NCBI RefSeq assembly: GCF_013817205.1 | Contig: NZ_JACDDD010000001.1 | Span: forward strand, 45,826-109,825 | From: Polaromonas sp. | Lineage (GTDB): Bacteria > Pseudomonadota > Gammaproteobacteria > Burkholderiales > Burkholderiaceae_C | Length of the DNA stretch: 64,000 nt | Direction of reading: 5' to 3' | Shown here: piece after piece, positions 56,445 to 64,000 of the stretch | How the letters are laid out: each line of letters begins with the position of its first letter | How positions within the stretch are numbered: the stretch's first letter is position 1 | The notes under the pieces: generated by a model | What the model was told of the DNA's origin: nothing | Databases searched by the model: none | Seen by the model: only the letters and a program-made list of their open reading frames with translations | Translations under genes and position numbers: made by a program

Positions 56445-57284
56445 ATGACCACACCAGAAAAAATCGTCGCCGACGAAAAAGCCCAGCTCGACTTCAGCCG
56501 CGACATGAGTTACGGCGACTATTTGCAGCTTGACGCCATCCTCGGCGCGCAAAAGCCGCTCTCGCCGGCGCACGATGAAATGCTCTTCATCGTGCAGCAC
56601 CAGACCAGCGAGCTCTGGATGAAGCTGATGCTGCACGAGCTGCGCGCCGCGATTGCCAACGTCGCGGGCGACGAACTGGGCGATGCCTTCAAGAAGCTTG
56701 CGCGCGTGAGCCGCATCATGGAGCAGCTGGTGCACGCCTGGGACGTGCTGGCCACCATGACACCACCCGAGTACAGCGCCATCCGGCCCTACCTCGCCAA
56801 CTCAAGCGGCTTCCAGAGCGCGCAATACCGCTGCATCGAATTCGCGCTGGGCAACAAGAATGCCGCCATGCTCAAGCCCCACGCTCACCGCCCCGATCTG
56901 CTGGCTCAGGTACAGGCGGCTTACGAAACCCCGTCGCTGTACGACGAGGCGCTGCGCCTGCTGGCGCGGCGCGGCCTCGCCGTCCCCGCCAGCCACACCC
57001 AGCGCGACTGGACACAGGGCTATGTGGAAAGCAGCGCGGTGGAGCAGGCCTGGCTGACGGTCTACCGTGACCCGAAGAAGTACTTTGACCTGTACCAGCT
57101 CGGCGAAGAACTGACCGACCTCGAAGACGCCTTCCGGCTCTGGCGCTTCCGGCATGTCACGACTGTGGAGAGGGTGATTGGTTTCAAGCGCGGCACCGGC
57201 GGCACGGGTGGAGTGAGTTATCTGCGCAAGATGCTGGATGTGGTGTTGTTTCCGGAGATCTGGAAGCTGCGGACAGATTTATGA
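56445..57284 (+). CDS. kynA: Tryptophan 2,3-dioxygenase
   Basis: A 279-aa haem dioxygenase opening the indole ring of tryptophan. Typical sequence includes [53 protein letters not shown] and [26 protein letters not shown], which holds the haem-ligand His. ATG at 56445 starts [17 protein letters not shown]. Last gene of the kyn operon; no dedicated kynR is visible in the window. Confidence 0.97.
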   Translation: MTTPEKIVADEKAQLDFSRDMSYGDYLQLDAILGAQKPLSPAHDEMLFIVQHQTSELWMKLMLHELRAAIANVAGDELGDAFKKLARVSRIMEQLVHAWDVLATMTPPEYSAIRPYLANSSGFQSAQYRCIEFALGNKNAAMLKPHAHRPDLLAQVQAAYETPSLYDEALRLLARRGLAVPASHTQRDWTQGYVESSAVEQAWLTVYRDPKKYFDLYQLGEELTDLEDAFRLWRFRHVTTVERVIGFKRGTGGTGGVSYLRKMLDVVLFPEIWKLRTDL

Positions 57285-57323
57285 GTCAAATATGCTCCTG
57301 GCCCCGCCAGCCGTGCGTCATCA

Positions 57324-57340
57324 GCTATTGAATTCATAGC
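57324..57340 (+). repeat. Family S short repeat (core only)
   Basis: GCTATTGAATTCATAGC, an exact palindrome around AATT with no second half. It lies 40 bp after kynA. Confidence 0.55.
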
Positions 57341-57387
57341 GAATACTGCACGACGAAGCGCCCCCCGTCCCACCCCGGACAGCAAGC

Positions 57388-57462
57388 AACACTCGCCACT
57401 CCCAACCCTCATTTGGTCGCGTGTGCTGCGCTCGGGTGCAAGCATGACCGCGGCTCGTTATT
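57388..57462 (+). repeat. Family L partial copy D
   Basis: CACTCCCAACC, then CTCATTTGGTCGCGTGTGC, TGCGCTCGGGTGCAAGCATG. It matches the left half of copy A (34676-34790) but has no hairpin core. Occupies the kynA-GDPD gap. Confidence 0.65.
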
Positions 57463-57516
57463 CCGATAGCGGGCGCTCATCCATGCTTTGTCACGGGAAG
57501 GGGGCAAAATGTAGTG

Positions 57517-58572
57517 ATGACCACCCTGACCCATCCCACACCGCAGTCCCACCGGTCTGCCCTTCGCTCACTTTTTAATAGCTGCGTGCGCACGCCGCAT
57601 AAGGGCTGGAGGCCAATTTGGCTTGCAATGGCGATGCTGGCCACGCTGGCCACCCCGGTGGCATCCGCCTTTGACCTGCAAGGCCACCGTGGCGCCCGCG
57701 GGCTGGCGCCTGAAAACACCCTTCCGGCGTTTGAGCGGGCTCTGACCATTGGCGTCACCACGCTGGAGCTGGACGTCGGTCTGAGCGCAGACGGCGTGGT
57801 GGTGATCGCGCACGACCCGTACTTGAACCCGCTGATCACCCGCGACGCCGCTGGCCAGTGGCTGAGCGGCAGCCGCGGCCCGCTGATCCGCTCGCTGAGC
57901 GTCGCGCAGCTGCAGACCTACGACGTCGGCGGCATCCAGCCGGGCACGCCGTACGCCAGCACTTTCAGCACCCAGCAGCCGCTGGACGGCACGCGCATCC
58001 CGACGCTGGCTGCGCTGTTCGAACGTGTGAAGCAGCTGGGCGCGACCGGCGTGCGTTTCAACATCGAAACCAAGCTCAACCCCGAGCAACCGGCCGACAC
58101 CGCCAGCCCCGAGCAGCTGACCGAAGCGCTGCTGAAGGTGGTGCGCGACGCGGGCATGCTGGGGCGTGTCAGCATCCAGAGCTTCGACTGGCGCACGCTG
58201 CAGATCGTGCAGCGGCTGGAACCGTCCATCCCCACGGTTTACCTGAGCATCCAGACCGCCAACACCAACAACATCAGCAGCGGCAGCTGGACCGCCGGCT
58301 TCAAGATCGCCGAACACGCGAGCGTGCCGGCCATGGTCAAGGCCGCCGGCGGCGCCGTCTGGGCGCCCAATGGCGGCGCTGTCACGCAGGCGCTGGTGCA
58401 GCAGGCCCAGGCGCTGGGACTGAAGGTCATTCCCTGGACCATTAACCAGCCCGCTGACATGGAACGCCTGATCGGCTGGGGCGTGGACGGCCTGATCACC
58501 GACTACCCGGACCGCCTGCGCGATGTGCTGCGCCAGCGCCAGCTGCCCCTGCCCGCGCCCCTGAAAAATTGA
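57517..58572 (+). CDS. Glycerophosphodiester phosphodiesterase
   Basis: A 351-aa exported GDPD-family enzyme hydrolysing glycerophosphodiesters. Catalytic motif GHRGARGLAPENTL has H57 and R58; ELDVGLSADGVVVIAHDP supplies metal ligands and second His, and EYPNL-type FNIETKLNP the metal-binding Glu. A hydrophobic signal segment (about 33-52, ending VASA) follows a long N-region of which residues about 20-37 are encoded by a family S repeat. ATG at 57517; a GTG is three bases upstream. Confidence 0.92.
   Translation: MTTLTHPTPQSHRSALRSLFNSCVRTPHKGWRPIWLAMAMLATLATPVASAFDLQGHRGARGLAPENTLPAFERALTIGVTTLELDVGLSADGVVVIAHDPYLNPLITRDAAGQWLSGSRGPLIRSLSVAQLQTYDVGGIQPGTPYASTFSTQQPLDGTRIPTLAALFERVKQLGATGVRFNIETKLNPEQPADTASPEQLTEALLKVVRDAGMLGRVSIQSFDWRTLQIVQRLEPSIPTVYLSIQTANTNNISSGSWTAGFKIAEHASVPAMVKAAGGAVWAPNGGAVTQALVQQAQALGLKVIPWTINQPADMERLIGWGVDGLITDYPDRLRDVLRQRQLPLPAPLKN
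57571..57628 (+). repeat. Family S short repeat inside the GDPD gene
   Basis: TTTTTAATAGCTGCGTGCGC, then AAGGGCTGGAGGCCAATTTG. The left arm is truncated. It encodes NSCVRTPHKGWRPIW in the N-region of the signal peptide. Confidence 0.72.
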
Positions 58573-58628
58573 GGTCTCCCCAAGCATGAGAAAATGAGGG
58601 ATTGACCCCAGACCACACAGGATTTCTC

Positions 58629-59733
58629 ATGGAAGCAGAACGCATCAACACCATCGTCAATCAGCTCACCGACCTCAGCAACCGGGTCGTCGAGCTCAGG
58701 GGGTATCTTTGACTATCCTGCCAAGGAACGTAAATTAAACGAAGTCAACGCCGCGCTCGAAGACCCGAAAGTCTGGGACAACCCCAAACGCGCGCAGGAA
58801 CTGGGCAAGGAAAAAAAGTCGCTGGAAGACGTGGTTCACGTCATCGACCGCCTGAGCGCTGAACTGGCCGACAATACCGAGCTGTTCGAAATGTCCAGGG
58901 CCGAAGGCGACGACGCCGGCATGGCATCGATTGAAGGTGAGGCTGCCAATGTGGCCACCGAGGTCGAGAAGATGGAGTTCCGCCGGATGTTCAACAACCC
59001 GGCCGATCCCCTGCCCTGCTTTCTGGACATCCAGGCCGGCGCTGGCGGCACCGAAGCCTGCGACTGGGCCAGCATGCTGCTGCGCCAGTACCTCCGGTAC
59101 GCCGAGCGCAAGGGCTTCAAGACCGTCATCGAGGACGAAACGCCAGGCGACACCGCCGGCATCAAGGGCGCGACCATCAAGATCGAGGGTGAATACGCCT
59201 TTGGCCTGCTGCGCACCGAAACCGGCGTGCACCGCCTGGTGCGCAAGTCGCCGTTTGACTCCTCGGGCGGGCGACACACCTCGTTTGCCTCGGTGTTTGT
59301 TTACCCCGAGATTGACGACTCCATCGAGATCGACATCAACCCCTCGGACGTGCGCACCGACACCTTCCGCGCCAGCGGCGCCGGCGGCCAGCACATCAAC
59401 AAGACCGACTCGGCGGTGCGCCTGACGCACATCCCGACCGGCATCGTGGTTCAGTGCCAGGACGGCCGCAGCCAGCACAGCAACCGCGACGTGGCGTGGA
59501 AACGCCTGCGTTCCAAGCTTTACGACTTCGAGCTGCGCAAACAGCAGGAAGCCCAGCAGAAGCTGGAAGACACCAAGACCGACGTGGGCTGGGGCCACCA
59601 GATCCGCAGCTACGTGCTGGACAACAGCCGCATCAAGGACTTGCGCACCAACTACGAGACTTCGGCCACCCAGAAAGTGCTGGACGGTGACCTCGATCAA
59701 TTCATCGAAGCTTCGCTGAAGCAGGGTGTATGA
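58629..59733 (+). CDS. prfB: Peptide chain release factor 2 with programmed +1 frameshift
   Basis: RF2, recognising UAA and UGA. Translation starts at ATG 58629 and meets TGA at 58710-58712; the ribosome must slip +1 after CTT (58707-58709) and continue from GAC at 58711, so the CDS is join(58629..58709, 58711..59733), 367 aa. The anticodon-like SPF tripeptide is at 207-209 and the catalytic GGQ at 252-254. The frameshift cassette AGGGGG-TAT-CTT-TGA-C matches the E. coli site. The shift lets RF2 level set its own synthesis. Confidence 0.98.
58698..58713 (+). promoter_or_regulatory. prfB programmed +1 frameshift site
   Basis: AGGGGG internal Shine-Dalgarno-like sequence, TAT, slippery CTT, then in-frame TGA followed by C (the poorly terminating TGAC context). 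Autoregulatory in RF2 genes of most bacteria. Confidence 0.97.
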
Positions 59734-59737
59734 CATG

Positions 59738-59814
59738 ACCCCCACGTTCGTCACTTCGTGTACTTCTCTGCCCCCCGAGGGGGCCGCAGTCGCCTTGGGG
59801 CGGCCCGGCGGCGA
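59738..59814 (+). repeat. Family P GC-rich repeat, intergenic
   Basis: ACCCCCACGTTCGTCACTTC ... CTGCCCCCCGAGGGGGCCG ... CCTTGGGGCGGCCCGGCGGC. It fills the gap between prfB and pepN and shares its end with the copy in the TAXI gene. Confidence 0.8.
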
Positions 59815-59849
59815 CTCAGCCCACTCCCTCCACTTTTCAGGAACCCACC

Positions 59850-62564
59850 ATGATGCGTGAAGGCCAATCCGCGGTGATCAACCGCGCCGACTACATCGCG
59901 CCCGCCTACTGGATAGACACCGTTGACCTGTCCTTCGACCTGGACCCGGCCAAGACTCGCGTGCTCAACAAGATGACGCTGCGGCGCAATGCCGATGTGC
60001 CGGCGCAGCCGCTCAAGCTCGACGGCGAGGAGCTGAACCTGGCGCGTGTGCTGGTCAACGGCCAGGGCACCTCCTTCCGCATGGAGGGCGAAAAATTGGT
60101 GCTGGAAAACCTGCCCGCCGGCAACGACCCTTTTGAGCTGGAGATTTTCACCACCTGCGCACCGGCCAAAAACACCAAGCTGATGGGCCTGTACGTCAGC
60201 AACGACTCCTTCTTCACCCAGTGCGAGGCCGAAGGCTTTCGGCGCATCACCTACTTCCTGGACCGCCCGGACGTCATGGCCAGCTACAGCGTGACCCTGC
60301 GCGCCGACAAGGCGAAATATCCGGTGCTGCTGTCCAACGGCAACCTGGTCGAACAAGGCGATCTGGCCGAGGGCCGCCACTTCGCCAAGTGGGTGGACCC
60401 GCACAAAAAACCCGCCTACCTGTTTGCGCTGGTGGCCGGGCAACTGGTGTGCCGCGAGCAGCGCATCACCTCGCGTGCCGGCAAGGAGCACACGTTGCAG
60501 GTGTATGTGCGCCCCGGCGACCTGGACAAGACCGAACACGCGATGAACTCGCTGATGCATTCGGTGGCGTGGGACGAAGCGCGCTTCGGCCTCTCGCTCG
60601 ATCTGGAGCGTTTCATGATCGTCGCCACCAGCGACTTCAACATGGGCGCGATGGAAAACAAGGGCCTGAACATCTTCAACACCAAGTATGTGCTGGCGAA
60701 TCAGGCGACCGCGACCGACACCGATTATTCGAACATCGAAAGTGTGGTCGGCCACGAGTACTTTCACAACTGGACCGGCAACCGCATCACCTGCCGCGAC
60801 TGGTTCCAGTTGAGCCTGAAGGAAGGCCTGACGGTTTTCCGCGACCAGGAATTCAGCCAGGACCTGTGCGGTGAGGCCTCGGCCCGCGCCGTCAAGCGCA
60901 TTGAAGACGTGCGGGTACTGCGCACCGCCCAGTTCCCCGAAGATGCCGGCCCGATGGCGCACCCGGTGCGGCCCGACAGCTACATTGAGATCAGCAACTT
61001 CTACACCGTCACCATCTACGAAAAAGGCGCCGAGGTCGTGCGCATGATGCAGACGCTGGTGGCGAGCATCGGCGACCCTGCCGGTCGGGACGGTTTTGCC
61101 AAAGGCATGAAGCTTTACTTCGAGCGCCACGACGGCCAGGCCGTCACCTGCGACGACTTTGCGCAGGCGATTGCTGACGCCAACCCGGCCTCGGACCTGG
61201 CGCGTTTGCTGCCCCAGTTCAAGCGCTGGTACAGCCAGGCCGGCACGCCGCGTGTGCACGGCACGGGTGTGTATGACGCCGCAGCGCGCAGCTACACCCT
61301 CACGCTGTCGCAAAGCTGCGCCCCAACCCCCGGCCAGCCGGCCAAGGAGCCCTTTGTCATTCCCGTGGGCCTGGGCCTGCTGGGTGCCGACGGAGCGGAC
61401 CTGTCGCTGCAACTCGAGGGCGAAGCCACGCCGGTGGCTGCGCCGCGTACCTTTGTACTGACCGAGGCCAGCCAGACGCTGACCTTTACCCACCTCGACG
61501 CCGAACCGGTGCCGTCCATCCTGCGCGGTTTCAGCGCCCCGGTGGTGCTGGAGTTCGACTACAGCGACGCGCAGCTGCTGCACCTGCTGGCCAACGACAT
61601 CGACCCCTTCAACCGCTGGGAAGCCGGGCAACGTCTGGCGGTTCGCAGCGCTATCAAATCCATAGCTGCCAGCGCTTATCCGGCGGGGGCTGAGCCCCTG
61701 AATGATGCATACATCCAGGCCATGCGCAGCGTGCTGCGCGACCCCGCGCTGGACGCCGCCTTCAAGGAGCTGGTGCTGACCCTGCCGGGCGAAACCTATA
61801 TCGCCGAGCAACTTGACGTGGTGGACCCCCAGCGTATCCATGCGGTGCGTGAAGCCATGCGCACGCAGCTCGCCACCGCGCTGGTTGATGACTGGGCGGC
61901 GGCTTACGAAGCCAACCAGGACAACGGCGCCTATACGCCCGACCCGCTGTCGTCGGGCCGCCGCGCACTGGCTGGCATGGCGCTTTCGCACCTGTGTATC
62001 GCCGCCACCGTCAATGGTGACCCGGTCTGGCCCGGCAAGACTTACCAGCGTTTCAAGGACGCCGGCAACATGACCGACCGCTTCAATGCACTGGCGGCGC
62101 TGGTCTCCAGCGGCCACCCGCTGGCCGCTGAGGCACTGCTCCGCTTCCACGCCATGTTCAAGGACGAGGCGCTGGTCATCGACAAGTGGTTCAGCCTGCA
62201 GACCAGCGCGCCCGACCGCAGCGGCAACATCCTGCCGGCCGTCAAACAATTGATGAAACACGCCGACTTCAGCCTGCGCAACCCGAACCGCGCACGCAGC
62301 GTGGTCAGCACCTTCTGCCAGGGCAACCCGGCAGGTTTTCACCGCGCAGATGCGGCAGGGTATGTGTTCTGGAGCGAACGCGTGATCGAGCTCGACGCGA
62401 TCAACCCGCAGGTCGCCGCCCGGCTGGCGCGTGCGCTGGACCGCTGGAGCAAGCTGGCCGAGCCCTACCGCAGCGCTGCGCGCGAAGCGATTGCCCGTGT
62501 TGCTGCGAAATCCGATCTCAGTAAAGACACGCACGAGGTTGTCTCGCGCGCCTTGGCCGACTAG
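59850..62564 (+). CDS. pepN: Aminopeptidase N (M1 family)
   Basis: A 904-aa cytosolic zinc aminopeptidase. Substrate motif GAMEN (in FNMGAMENKGLNIF) and zinc site H302-E-Y-F-H306 with E325 (SLKEGLTVF) are complete; the YEKGAEVVRMMQTL region carries the catalytic Tyr. It has the four-domain PepN length plus about 30 residues. A family S repeat in the fourth domain encodes residues about 601-616 (AIKSIAASAYPAGAEP), extending a loop relative to what the fold needs. GGAAC precedes the ATG; a second ATG follows at once. Confidence 0.96.
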   Translation: MMREGQSAVINRADYIAPAYWIDTVDLSFDLDPAKTRVLNKMTLRRNADVPAQPLKLDGEELNLARVLVNGQGTSFRMEGEKLVLENLPAGNDPFELEIFTTCAPAKNTKLMGLYVSNDSFFTQCEAEGFRRITYFLDRPDVMASYSVTLRADKAKYPVLLSNGNLVEQGDLAEGRHFAKWVDPHKKPAYLFALVAGQLVCREQRITSRAGKEHTLQVYVRPGDLDKTEHAMNSLMHSVAWDEARFGLSLDLERFMIVATSDFNMGAMENKGLNIFNTKYVLANQATATDTDYSNIESVVGHEYFHNWTGNRITCRDWFQLSLKEGLTVFRDQEFSQDLCGEASARAVKRIEDVRVLRTAQFPEDAGPMAHPVRPDSYIEISNFYTVTIYEKGAEVVRMMQTLVASIGDPAGRDGFAKGMKLYFERHDGQAVTCDDFAQAIADANPASDLARLLPQFKRWYSQAGTPRVHGTGVYDAAARSYTLTLSQSCAPTPGQPAKEPFVIPVGLGLLGADGADLSLQLEGEATPVAAPRTFVLTEASQTLTFTHLDAEPVPSILRGFSAPVVLEFDYSDAQLLHLLANDIDPFNRWEAGQRLAVRSAIKSIAASAYPAGAEPLNDAYIQAMRSVLRDPALDAAFKELVLTLPGETYIAEQLDVVDPQRIHAVREAMRTQLATALVDDWAAAYEANQDNGAYTPDPLSSGRRALAGMALSHLCIAATVNGDPVWPGKTYQRFKDAGNMTDRFNALAALVSSGHPLAAEALLRFHAMFKDEALVIDKWFSLQTSAPDRSGNILPAVKQLMKHADFSLRNPNRARSVVSTFCQGNPAGFHRADAAGYVFWSERVIELDAINPQVAARLARALDRWSKLAEPYRSAAREAIARVAAKSDLSKDTHEVVSRALAD
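61650..61697 (+). repeat. Family S short repeat inside pepN
   Basis: GCTATCAAATCCATAGCTGC, CAGCGC, then GGGGGCTGAGCCCC. It is in frame and encodes AIKSIAASAYPAGAEP. Confidence 0.78.
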
Positions 62565-62579
62565 CCCAAAGGAAATTTC

Positions 62580-63599
62580 ATGTCTTCCAAAGTTTCACTG
62601 ACGCGTTATCTGGTCGAGCAGCAGCGCATCGACGGTCACATTCCTTCGCAGCTGCGTTTGCTGCTGGAAGTGGTGGCCCGCGCCTGCAAGAGCATCAGCC
62701 AGGCCGTCAACAAGGGCGCGCTGGGCAGCGTCATGGGCAGCGCCGAAAGTGAGAACGTTCAGGGCGAGATCCAGAAAAAACTCGACATCATCGCCAACGA
62801 GGTGCTGATCGAAGCCAATGAATGGGGCGGCCACCTGGCCGGCATGGCCAGCGAGGAAATGGAAGGCATTTACGTGGTGCCCAACCGTTACCCGCAGGGT
62901 GAATACCTGCTGCTGTTTGACCCGCTCGACGGTTCCAGCAATATCGACATCAACGTCAGCATAGGCACCATCTTCAGCGTTCTGAAAATGCCCGAAGGCG
63001 ACCGCGGCGTCGACGAGGGCGACTTCCTGCAGGCCGGCCGTCAGCAGGTAGCCGCCGGCTACTGCATCTACGGCCCGCAGACCACGCTGGTGCTGACCGT
63101 CGGTGACGGCGTCGCCATGTTCACGCTGGACCGCGAGCAGGGCTCGTTTGTGCTGATCGAGGAAAACGTGCAGATCCCGCCCGACACCAAAGAGTTCGCC
63201 ATCAACATGAGCAACATGCGGCACTGGGACGAGCCGGTCAAACGTTATGTGGACGAACTGCTCGCCGGCAAGGACGGCCCGCGCGGCAAAGACTTCAACA
63301 TGCGCTGGGTCGCAGCCATGGTGGCCGACGTGCACCGCATCCTGTGCCGCGGCGGCATCTTCATGTACCCCTGGGACAAGCGCGAGCCAGAGAAAGCCGG
63401 CAAGCTGCGCCTGATGTACGAAGCCAACCCCATGAGCTGGCTGATCGAGCAGGCCGGCGGCGCTGCCACCAACGGCCGGCAGCGCATCCTGGACATCCAG
63501 CCCACCAAGCTGCATGAACGCGTGAGTGTGATTTTGGGTTCGAAGAACGAGGTCGAGCGCGTCACCGCGTACCACGCCGGGAAAACTGCCCAGCTATAA
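62580..63599 (+). CDS. fbp: Fructose-1,6-bisphosphatase, class I
   Basis: A 339-aa gluconeogenic phosphatase. The metal and phosphate site [13 protein letters not shown] starts at F113 (D114, D117), with GDYLLLFD-type GEYLLLFD before it and [20 protein letters not shown] near the C-terminus. AAAGGAAATTTC precedes the ATG. The stop TAA lies inside the TATAAT of the putative tRNA-Thr promoter. It complements the Entner-Doudoroff genes, since both make or use triose phosphates. Confidence 0.97.
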   Translation: MSSKVSLTRYLVEQQRIDGHIPSQLRLLLEVVARACKSISQAVNKGALGSVMGSAESENVQGEIQKKLDIIANEVLIEANEWGGHLAGMASEEMEGIYVVPNRYPQGEYLLLFDPLDGSSNIDINVSIGTIFSVLKMPEGDRGVDEGDFLQAGRQQVAAGYCIYGPQTTLVLTVGDGVAMFTLDREQGSFVLIEENVQIPPDTKEFAINMSNMRHWDEPVKRYVDELLAGKDGPRGKDFNMRWVAAMVADVHRILCRGGIFMYPWDKREPEKAGKLRLMYEANPMSWLIEQAGGAATNGRQRILDIQPTKLHERVSVILGSKNEVERVTAYHAGKTAQL

Positions 63600-63607
63600 T
63601 CGTGGGC
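63595..63607 (+). promoter_or_regulatory. Candidate tRNA-Thr promoter overlapping the fbp stop codon
   Basis: TATAAT at 63595-63600 with the GC-rich discriminator CGTGGGCT; 16 bases including this box are identical to the rpsT promoter region. No consensus -35 is visible. Confidence 0.5.
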
Positions 63608-63624
63608 TGTATGTAAAAGTTTAC

Positions 63625-63700
63625 GCCGGTGTAGCTCAGTCGGTAGAGCAGCTCATTCGTAATGAGAAGGTCGGGTGTTCGATTCATCTCTCCGGCACCA
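63625..63700 (+). tRNA. tRNA-Thr (anticodon CGT)
   Basis: 76 nt including an encoded CCA. Acceptor GCCGGTG pairs with CTCCGGC (one T-T mismatch at 6/67), D stem GCTC/GAGC, anticodon stem GCTCA/TGAGA with loop TTCGTAA giving anticodon CGT (reads ACG), T stem GGGTG/CATCT with loop TTCGATT. The 27/43 G-A mismatch is at the stem base. Confidence 0.96.
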
Positions 63701-63709
63701 ATAGATATA

Positions 63710-63751
63710 AGGGTTTGCTGCTATTAACTTGGTAGCAAGCCCTTTCTCTTT
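63710..63751 (+). terminator. Putative terminator after tRNA-Thr
   Basis: AGGGTTTGCT (63710-63719) pairs with AGCAAGCCCT (63734-63743), followed by TTTCTCTTT. Ten-base stem with a T-rich tail just after the tRNA. Confidence 0.65.
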
Positions 63752-63759
63752 GGGGGTCA

Positions 63760-63819
63760 TGTAGCCACTGTGTAGCCACCAGTACCGTTTTTTGTACCGT
63801 GTAGCCACCATGTAGCCAG
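63760..63819. repeat. Paired direct repeats next to tRNA-Thr
   Basis: TGTAGCCAC at 63760, 63771 and 63800, and TGTAGCCAG at 63811: two pairs with 11-bp phasing. GTACCGT occurs twice between the pairs. This fits integrase arm-binding sites or the edge of a tRNA-inserted element; no integrase gene is within the window. The remaining bases to 64000 hold hairpins but no credible gene. Confidence 0.6.
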
Positions 63820-63841
63820 CCCCAAAATCAGCCAAAAGAAA

Positions 63842-63862
63842 ACCCAGCGGGTTAGGCTGGGT
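63842..63862. other. Hairpin downstream of the tRNA
   Basis: ACCCAGC (63842-63848) pairs with GCTGGGT (63856-63862). Preceded by an A-rich run, so it may terminate minus-strand transcription. Confidence 0.45.
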
Positions 63863-63947
63863 GTCTGTGGTTCGGGTCTTTCCTGTTAGGGAAGGTCTGC
63901 ATAACCCCCGCCGCAGCGAGAGTTGCTAGTCAAGAGTTCACAACATG

Positions 63948-63976
63948 AAACCGGCACAGTGTTCGAGCCGGTTTTC
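63948..63976 (+). terminator. Putative Rho-independent terminator
   Basis: AAACCGGC (63948-63955) pairs with GCCGGTTT (63967-63974), followed by further T residues. Confidence 0.5.
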
Positions 63977-64000
63977 TGGCGATGCTGGCCCGAGTCTGCG

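Noticed and set aside
58629..58712. prfB as a pseudogene or two genes because of the in-frame TGA
   Set aside because: The TGA sits in the canonical RF2 programmed frameshift cassette.
59751..62534. Very long open frame (about 927 codons) on the minus strand
   Set aside because: It is antisense to pepN, which has a complete HEYFH zinc site and correct length. Long antisense frames are expected in GC-rich DNA; the translation shows no domain.
63653..63835. Small minus-strand frame ending in RRDESNTRPSHYE
   Set aside because: The end is the antisense of tRNA-Thr, a well-known spurious ORF type; the rest covers the direct repeats and hairpin.

Overview
The window looks like chromosomal DNA of a betaproteobacterium in the Burkholderiales, most likely Comamonadaceae (Polaromonas/Rhodoferax/Variovorax type). 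This rests on high GC, very compact coding, the block folK-pcnB-HAD-hda facing purM, EttA, DUF1415, DUF3579 and SirB1 proteins, a complete Entner-Doudoroff pair, and dispersed intergenic repeats of a kind common in that family. No plasmid, phage structural gene or CRISPR array is visible.

Layout. (1) 1-4941: a copper/heavy-metal cluster on the + strand: 3' part of a multicopper oxidase, a Spy/CpxP-like protein, a cupredoxin, a CopG-like DUF411 protein, a CusF-like chaperone, a Cys-rich small protein, a probable outer-membrane protein, a MerP-like HMA protein and a MerT-like membrane protein. (2) 5054-12382: mixed accessory genes (membrane-anchored TAXI protein, VOC, redoxin, a secreted protein, AraC and LysR regulators, a GST/tautomerase/NTF2-like mini-operon). 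(3) 12510-16775: EttA, an RhlE-type helicase and an out-of-frame overlapping oxidoreductase. (4) 16850-29334: a divergent sugar-acid locus. An eight-gene minus-strand unit (GntR regulator, TRAP transporter QMP, two enolase-superfamily dehydratases, gluconokinase, cupin) faces a five-gene plus-strand unit (IlvD/Edd dehydratase, DenD-like dehydrogenase, dgoK, dgoA, SDR). (5) 29402-35176: MATE and MFS exporters with a MarR regulator, thioesterase, transglutaminase-like protein, gloA. (6) 35177-37641: eda-edd. (7) 37745-52782: mainly housekeeping genes (OmpA-like, ChaC-like, sodC, pdxH, folK, pcnB, hda, purM, ParA, SirB1, murJ, rpsT, argD, argF). (8) 53614-63599: SDR, kynB-kynU-kynA, GDPD, prfB with its programmed frameshift, pepN, fbp. 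(9) tRNA-Thr(CGT) at 63625-63700, followed by DNA with paired direct repeats that resembles the edge of an integrated element.

How the parts fit. The TRAP system probably imports a sugar acid. Dehydratases turn aldonates into 2-keto-3-deoxy acids, which DgoK phosphorylates and DgoA cleaves. GntK feeds 6-phosphogluconate into Edd/Eda, so both routes end in pyruvate and glyceraldehyde-3-phosphate, and Fbp supports the gluconeogenic return. KynA/KynB/KynU convert tryptophan to anthranilate.

The most unusual layer is repetitive DNA. Three dispersed repeat families and one foldback, MITE-like element occur between genes. Several copies lie inside genes, where they encode a signal peptide, N- or C-termini, or internal protein segments. 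A second, displaced copy of the argF 3' end, a 30-bp tandem repeat where two genes overlap, and three convergent gene pairs with interlocked stop codons also stand out.
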